A stretch of DNA of 34,734 nt from an uncultured Bacilli bacterium (GTDB lineage: Bacteria > Bacillota_I > Bacilli_A > RF39 > UBA660). Under the pieces are notes generated by a model, which was not told the DNA's origin, ran no database searches, and saw only the letters and a list, made by a program, of their open reading frames with translations. The position numbers were made by a program, and so were the translations under genes. The DNA is taken from positions 1 through 34,734 of the forward strand of contig CAKPDJ010000009.1 in the NCBI GenBank assembly GCA_934148875.1, in the 5' to 3' direction. Shown here piece by piece: positions 30,496 through 34,734 of the stretch (position 1 is the stretch's first letter; each line of letters starts with the position of its first letter).

Positions 30496-32151
30496 TTATA
30501 TTAAACTTCCGTATTTTTTAACTTTAGCATTATTTTTTTCTAATTCTAGTTCTATTTCTTTATTCATACGTTTGATTTCATCTTTTTTAGTTTTCATGTC
30601 TTCTTCTATTTTATCTAAATTTTTTATAGTTTCTTGATATTCTGGTAAATGACTGCATTCTTTATAATCATATAGAAAAGTGTAACGTATAGAAGAAATA
30701 TTATCTAGACTATTATCAATATAACTATCTAATTTGCTGGTATCACTTAAACAGTCTTTAATCATTCCTTGATAATCAGCAACATCACTTTCTTTAATGG
30801 TTACTTTTTCAGTAATTGGAGTACACATTTTATTGATTAAATCTAGAATAATAGCTGTTTGAACAACAGCTACAGCATTATTTTTCATGCTTAGATTTCT
30901 TTTAAATAGGCTCATTAGTAAAAATAATTCCATGAATGTATGATTGATACTTTTAGTTACATATTTGACTTTTTCAGTGACATGAACTGTTTTATCTACT
31001 TGTCTTTTAACTTCCGTTAACATCTCATTTTGCTTATCTACTAAATTTTTAATATTTATAGCTGCTTCTTCAATAGAAATAATACTATTATTCATTTCTT
31101 CTAATTTGCCATCTTCTAGTTCAAACTGTTCTTTTTTAGCTTCTACTTTTTCTAATAATTCTTCTTTTTTAGCTTCTAGTTCAACAATCCTATCAACTAT
31201 TGATTTATATGCTTGATTGTGTTTTAAGTCATCACTAAGTTCTTTTTTATTTTTAATTCTATCTTTATATTCATCTACTAAATATATTAAATAATTATCT
31301 GGTTCTTCAACAGGAAAATTTAATTCAAAGGTTTTTTCTAGAGATGCAAGTTCTTTTCTAATATAATCTAATTGTTTTAATAATTCATTTATTTCATATT
31401 CGATTTCTTTAATATCACTATCATCTTTTGCATATTCGATTTTCTGCTCTATGGTGTAAAAGGTTGAGTCTATTTTTTTTAATTCATATATATTATCTTT
31501 GATATTATTTTCTAAAATATTAGTTATTTCCATTTTTAGATATTCGGTGATATCTACGTTATTTTCATCTTTAGTACTATTTTTTTCTTGGCTTTCATCT
31601 TGAGGTGGAATAATATTCTTTTTTCTAGAACTTGTTTGGGTGTTATCTTCTTTATTACTTGGAACCTTGTCAGTTTTTGAAATGATGTTACTTTCAGGTG
31701 TTTTTGGAACTTCTTTTTCTTTATCTTTTTGTTTTTCTATTGTTTCTTGTAGTGGTTTCTTTTCGATACTTGGTTTTTGTTTATCACTTGGTATATTTTT
31801 TTTCTTTTTGGCTTCATTTATATTAATATCGTTATTGTTTGGTGTTTTTATTCTTTTTTCTTTATTCATCTTAAGAATGGAGTTTAAAATGGTTTCTTTA
31901 TCTTTTTTGTCTTTTATTTTTTCTTTTTCTATATTTTCTTCTTCTAATAGTAACTGTTTTTTTCTTTTTTCTTTATTCATCTTAAGAATGGAGTTTAAAA
32001 TGGTTTCTTTATCTTTTTTGTCTTTTATTTTTTCTTTTTCTATATTTTCTTCTTCTAATAGTAACTGTTTTTTTCTTTTTTCTTTTTTGGTATTTAATAG
32101 TAATATTTTACGGTCGTTTTTTCCACCCTTAGATCCTATTATTTTTGTCAT
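30496..32151 (-). CDS. Lys/Glu-rich coiled-coil protein with tandem duplication, function unknown
   Basis: 551 residues from ATG 32151 with a GGAGG site 7 bases upstream. Residues 23-59 and 60-96 are an exact repeat of a 37-residue charged unit (KEKRKKQLLL... ILKMN), from a perfect 111-bp DNA duplication. Residues 97-205 are a low-complexity Lys/Glu/Pro/Asn/Ser region. Residues 215-400 form long coiled coils (for example RIVELEAKKEELLEKVEAKK), then a more hydrophobic helical part (about 400-440, with FMELFLLMSLFKRNL) and a final coiled coil. No signal peptide; whether the hydrophobic patch enters a membrane is unclear. A cytoskeletal or scaffold role would be a guess. Strong own promoter; the two-component genes follow after 55 bases on the same strand. 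Confidence 0.75.
   Translation of the reverse strand: MTKIIGSKGGKNDRKILLLNTKKEKRKKQLLLEEENIEKEKIKDKKDKETILNSILKMNKEKRKKQLLLEEENIEKEKIKDKKDKETILNSILKMNKEKRIKTPNNNDININEAKKKKNIPSDKQKPSIEKKPLQETIEKQKDKEKEVPKTPESNIISKTDKVPSNKEDNTQTSSRKKNIIPPQDESQEKNSTKDENNVDITEYLKMEITNILENNIKDNIYELKKIDSTFYTIEQKIEYAKDDSDIKEIEYEINELLKQLDYIRKELASLEKTFELNFPVEEPDNYLIYLVDEYKDRIKNKKELSDDLKHNQAYKSIVDRIVELEAKKEELLEKVEAKKEQFELEDGKLEEMNNSIISIEEAAINIKNLVDKQNEMLTEVKRQVDKTVHVTEKVKYVTKSINHTFMELFLLMSLFKRNLSMKNNAVAVVQTAIILDLINKMCTPITEKVTIKESDVADYQGMIKDCLSDTSKLDSYIDNSLDNISSIRYTFLYDYKECSHLPEYQETIKNLDKIEEDMKTKKDEIKRMNKEIELELEKNNAKVKKYGSLI
31851..32085. repeat. Perfect tandem duplication, 111-bp unit, about 2.1 copies
   Basis: Bases 31851-31974 are identical to 31962-32085. 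The period, 111, is a multiple of three, so the reading frame of the coiled-coil gene is kept and a 37-residue unit is doubled. No substitution separates the copies, even at third positions, so the event is recent or is maintained by slippage/recombination. Confidence 0.95.
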
Positions 32152-32174
32152 GAGTAAACCTCCAATACCAGTTA

Positions 32175-32203
32175 ATTATATCAAAAACTAAGCATCTAGT
32201 AAA
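32175..32203 (-). promoter_or_regulatory. Promoter of the coiled-coil gene (minus strand)
   Basis: Minus strand: TTTACT (32203-32198), 17-bp spacer, TATAAT (32180-32175), 24 bases before the ATG at 32151. Back-to-back with the promoter at 32246. Confidence 0.7.
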
Positions 32204-32245
32204 TTGTTTGATTTAATATTAATTATACATAAAATATTGTTTTGA

Positions 32246-32274
32246 TTGACAAAATAGATAAAATCGAGTATAAT
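32246..32274 (+). promoter_or_regulatory. Consensus promoter of the 244-residue gene
   Basis: TTGACA (32246-32251), 17-bp spacer, TATAAT (32269-32274): a full consensus match, 45 bases before ATG 32319. Predicts strong expression of a gene of unknown function. Confidence 0.88.
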
Positions 32275-32318
32275 CTGCTATTATATTTGATGAGTGCAAA
32301 GAAATTAAGGTGATAATT

Positions 32319-33053
32319 ATGGTAGATCCTAATAGTAAAATAGGATGTTTCTTTAGTAGAAATTTAACTATAGATGATATTCCGGCCAAGGAACCAGAAG
32401 AAGCTCAAAATATTATTCAGTTACATAATAAGTTTGTTGAAGCTATAAATAATGGTGATTATCCAGCTGATGATTTTTTAATTTTTAGGAGAGCTATTGC
32501 TACCGAAAAGGTTTTTCATTCAGAATTACTAATAAATTTATGTAACTTTTATTTAGAACAATCAAAAACAGAAGTATTTATTACGGAATTTAATCATTTG
32601 ACAGAGATAAATATTCTGCAAGCAAAAGATGAAACTGATACTGATACAAAATACATCGTTAATAATATAAGAGAGTTATATAAGAAAGTTCAAGTTTTTT
32701 GTGCAAAGTTTTTGGATAGTCTTGTTCCATCTTATTATGAAGTTGATGCATATACAACGGAATTAAATGAGTTGAGTAGTTTATTAAATGAATTAAGCAA
32801 TCCTGCTTCAAAAACATATGAACATTTTCATGAAACGTTCAATAAATATGTTAGAACTGTTTATATAACTCCTGAGTTTGTAAATTTCTTTATTCAAAAT
32901 GAACAGGTTATTTATAAAAGAATTCTTACGTTGTTACGAAGAAATATGATGAGCTGCAGTAATAGTGCTGAAGGATTTAAGAATCGTCATTTTAAAGAAA
33001 CGACATCTCACTTGAAAAATTTAAAGGTTAAAAGACAAACTAGAAATTATTAG
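32319..33053 (+). CDS. Helical soluble protein of unknown function with strong promoter
   Basis: 244 residues from ATG 32319, AAGGTGAT ribosome binding site. Predicted almost entirely helical, no signal peptide or membrane helix. Recognisable only as segments: QLHNKFVEAINNGDYPADDF near residues 37-56, repeated ELNELSSLLNELS-like leucine pattern near 150-165, and a basic C-terminus (about 210-244). No family assigned. Divergent from the coiled-coil gene and convergent with the flippase gene, with overlapping stops. Confidence 0.75.
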   Translation: MVDPNSKIGCFFSRNLTIDDIPAKEPEEAQNIIQLHNKFVEAINNGDYPADDFLIFRRAIATEKVFHSELLINLCNFYLEQSKTEVFITEFNHLTEINILQAKDETDTDTKYIVNNIRELYKKVQVFCAKFLDSLVPSYYEVDAYTTELNELSSLLNELSNPASKTYEHFHETFNKYVRTVYITPEFVNFFIQNEQVIYKRILTLLRRNMMSCSNSAEGFKNRHFKETTSHLKNLKVKRQTRNY

Positions 33054-33074
33054 GCGTTGACTAATAATTTTTTT
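33044..33074. terminator. Bidirectional terminator at convergent gene ends
   Basis: 10-bp stem (33044-33053 with 33061-33070, 7-base loop) followed by further T. The TTAG at 33050-33053 carries the overlapping stops of both convergent genes. Confidence 0.82.
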
Positions 33075-34348
33075 ATGTGTAAATAGTGATTAACCGCAAC
33101 ATAGATTATGTTAATACATGAAGCTATTATGAACGAATATATTCCTATATGGCATAGTGAAAGCAGATAAAGAAGAATTGTTTTAAGAGTAATACCAATA
33201 ATATTATCTATCATAACATCTTTTGATCTATCCATTGCTTGCAAAGTTGCAGCTAGTGGTAACTCTATATAGTAAAATAAAAAGGGGATTGCTAATGCTT
33301 TTAAATATGTTCCACCGTGAGTAGTACCATATATTAATTTTAAAAAAGTTTCAGGAAATATAAATAAAATAATAGTAACCGGGATACCTATAGCTAATGA
33401 AATACCAATAGCTTGTTTTAATTTTCTTTTTATATATGAATAGTTTTTATTACTATTAGCTTTTGAAATTACAGGTAATAAACTGTTTGATATAGCTCCT
33501 GTAAAAAAACCAGGTAATAATAAAAGGGGCATAGAGTATCCAGCAATAATACCATATTCTTGAGTGATGTAAGTTATACTATAACCACCACTTAATAGTC
33601 CAGCTGTTAGTAATATAGGTTCTAAAAAATAACCGATGTTTCCAATTAATCTAGTATTTGTGTTGGGAATTGATATTTCTAAAATGTTTCTAATGTTACT
33701 TCTATTTGGCTTAATATCATTTTTAGTAATTTTTACACCTTTGGGCATAAATAATAAAAGAATGACGATACTTGTAAATTCGCTAATCATGTTTACTAGG
33801 ATCAAAAAACTAACTGCATATACTAAATCAACATTCAAAAGAGTTGGAATAAAAATAATTGATAGTAATAGTCTTACTAATTGTTCAATAACGTGACTAA
33901 CAACATGAGGAAACATTTTTTGTTTACCAAAAAAGTAACCACGAAGCATATTGGATAACGCTTCAAATGGTAGTACCATGCTAATACATAAAATTGGAAG
34001 GTAACATCTACTGTCTTTTAACAAATTAATAGAAATGAATTGTGCTGATATTAAAATGATAGCAATTAGAATAATATCAAATATTAAGATAATAGGAACG
34101 GCAGAAAAAACAATATTTTTATTATTATATTTATCTTCACTAACTAATTTAGAAACACTAGTTGGAAGGCTAAATTGCGATAGGGACATAAATAAAGAAA
34201 AAGTAGGAAATATTAGCATATATAAACTAATTCCTTCTAATCCTATTAGCCTAGTATTAATTATTTTAATAACCATACCTAATACTTTAGTAATAAAACC
34301 ACCAATTATAAGTATGATAGTCGATTTAATAAATTTTTCTTTATTCAT
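33050..34348 (-). CDS. MOP-superfamily flippase (MurJ/SpoVB/polysaccharide-export-like)
   Basis: 432 residues with about 12 membrane helices, starting IIGGFITKVLGMVIKIINTRLIG (core GGFITKVLGMVIKI), the typical N-terminus of the SpoVB/Wzx branch. Also visible: PTSVSKLVSE in the first loop and RGYFFGKQKMFPHVVSHVIEQLVR-type helix 4 region (core LRGYFFGKQKMFP). Such proteins flip lipid-linked precursors such as lipid II or undecaprenyl-linked glycans. SpoVB-like is favoured over true MurJ by length and by the N-terminal motif. GGGTGAA ribosome binding site before ATG 34348. Its substrate could be lipid II made by the MraY/MurG genes here. Confidence 0.87.
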   Translation of the reverse strand: MNKEKFIKSTIILIIGGFITKVLGMVIKIINTRLIGLEGISLYMLIFPTFSLFMSLSQFSLPTSVSKLVSEDKYNNKNIVFSAVPIILIFDIILIAIILISAQFISINLLKDSRCYLPILCISMVLPFEALSNMLRGYFFGKQKMFPHVVSHVIEQLVRLLLSIIFIPTLLNVDLVYAVSFLILVNMISEFTSIVILLLFMPKGVKITKNDIKPNRSNIRNILEISIPNTNTRLIGNIGYFLEPILLTAGLLSGGYSITYITQEYGIIAGYSMPLLLLPGFFTGAISNSLLPVISKANSNKNYSYIKRKLKQAIGISLAIGIPVTIILFIFPETFLKLIYGTTHGGTYLKALAIPFLFYYIELPLAATLQAMDRSKDVMIDNIIGITLKTILLYLLSLCHIGIYSFIIASCINIIYVAVNHYLHIKKLLVNA

Positions 34349-34412
34349 GCGTATTCACCCAATAAAGCATATGAAATTTATTTAAAATTATTATTGCTTA
34401 GTATTTATTTTA

Positions 34413-34595
34413 ATGTATGGTGTTGTTGTAGAAGTAAATTGGGATATATCTTGTAGTAGTGTTAAAACAATCGGTGCAAAAGATAAAGTCAAAGCATATA
34501 TGCCACCTGCTCCAACAGGACAACAAGCAATAGATTTATATAATTCAAATCCTAATATTCATTATGGTGAAACAATACTTTACATCTCATATTAA
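34413..34595 (+). CDS. Uncertain small ORF, possibly a gene remnant
   Basis: 60 residues with no convincing ribosome binding site. The sequence VNWDISCSSVKT and GQQAIDLYNSNPNIHYGETILYI looks protein-like rather than random, and a strong plus-strand terminator follows at 34638-34668. Upstream, the same frame continues as a hydrophobic stretch (YYCLVFILMYGVVVE) back to an in-frame TAA at 34383-34385, preceded by ATG 34371. This pattern fits a small secreted protein whose start is broken by a nonsense change, or one using a non-standard start. No family recognised. Confidence 0.4.
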   Translation: MYGVVVEVNWDISCSSVKTIGAKDKVKAYMPPAPTGQQAIDLYNSNPNIHYGETILYISY

Positions 34596-34637
34596 AATGA
34601 TATTATTTGATAGTTATAAAAAATTATTTTTTAAAGT

Positions 34638-34668
34638 AGATAAGTTTATAAATAACTTATCTTTTTTT
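34638..34668 (+). terminator. Terminator near the right edge
   Basis: 9-bp perfect stem (34638-34646 with 34654-34662, 7-base loop) followed by seven T. It points to a plus-strand transcript ending here, probably that of the small ORF at 34413. The remaining bases to 34734 hold no gene I can support. Confidence 0.82.
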
Positions 34669-34734
34669 ATATATAAGGAAAGTGCGTTTGGATTATTTTT
34701 AAATAAAAACGCCTCAATAGAATCAAGAATACAT

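Noticed and set aside
31640..32191. 183-codon plus-strand frame opposite the coiled-coil gene.
   Set aside because: Its Ser/Phe/Leu low-complexity product is the mirror of the Lys/Glu-rich coding strand, with no ribosome binding site; the minus-strand gene has promoter and GGAGG.
33636..34385. Two plus-strand frames (86 and 116 codons) opposite the flippase gene.
   Set aside because: They lie wholly antisense to a well-supported membrane transporter and lack ribosome binding sites or family motifs.
1..34734. Mycoplasma-type genetic code (UGA = Trp).
   Set aside because: Trp is encoded by TGG throughout, and TGA terminates smr, ftsW and murG at sensible ends.

Overview
The window is about 34.7 kb of AT-rich, densely packed chromosomal DNA. 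It is best explained as a cell-walled, low-GC Bacilli/Mollicutes-neighbouring lineage, such as the small-genome uncultured gut Firmicutes of the RF39 or Erysipelotrichales type. The reasons are Gram-positive gene content (SpoVD/FtsI-type PBP with a PASTA domain, DivIB/FtsQ, L20-leader-controlled infC operon, TIGR04086-like and DUF421 membrane proteins), strong A/T codon bias, GGAGG-type ribosome binding sites and TTGACA/TATAAT promoters. UGA is used as a stop (smr, ftsW, murG) and UGG codes for Trp, so the standard bacterial code applies, not the Mycoplasma code. The assignment is inference from content only. I see no tRNA, rRNA, insertion sequence, prophage or CRISPR array, and no gene-free stretch over 300 bases.

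Layout. (1) 1-6324: a surface module with a GT39/PMT-type protein mannosyltransferase, a small Smr-domain protein, a membrane-anchored protein with a mucin-like Thr/Pro segment, and a large single-pass membrane protein. (2) 6326-9781: a translation operon behind an L20-type leader/attenuator: infC (apparent AUA start), rpmI, rplT, rpsB, tsf; then frr from its own promoter. (3) 10528-17192: a GGDEF protein, a class B PBP, a tiny 30-residue membrane ORF, a short Rel with a damaged synthetase site, mraY and ftsW. (4) 17247-18419: an inserted block with an XRE regulator and two unknown genes. (5) 18633-21322: murG-murB-ftsQ, so the division/cell-wall cluster is present but broken up. (6) 21410-27170: ruvA, unknown, ruvB, unknown, queA, GNAT, tgt (Holliday junction processing and queuosine tRNA modification). 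(7) 27167-34670: membrane proteins, an OmpR-type two-component system, a coiled-coil protein with a perfect 111-bp tandem duplication, an unknown helical protein, a MurJ/SpoVB-like flippase and a small uncertain ORF.

How it fits together. MraY makes lipid I, MurG makes lipid II, MurB supplies UDP-MurNAc precursor, a MOP flippase may move lipid intermediates, FtsW/PBP polymerise and cross-link, and FtsQ sits in the divisome. The PMT enzyme next to a Thr/Pro-rich surface protein suggests local O-mannosylation. The most unusual observations are: (a) ribosomal proteins L20 and S2 carry the same Lys/Glu linker plus Rho_N/SAP-like C-terminal domain, nearly identical at DNA level; (b) a Rel enzyme that ends after the TGS domain and has Gln where the synthetase catalytic Glu should be, suggesting a hydrolase-only alarmone enzyme; (c) repeated terminator-plus-TATAAT cassettes flanking the PMT gene; and (d) three convergent gene pairs whose stop codons overlap inside a bidirectional terminator stem.
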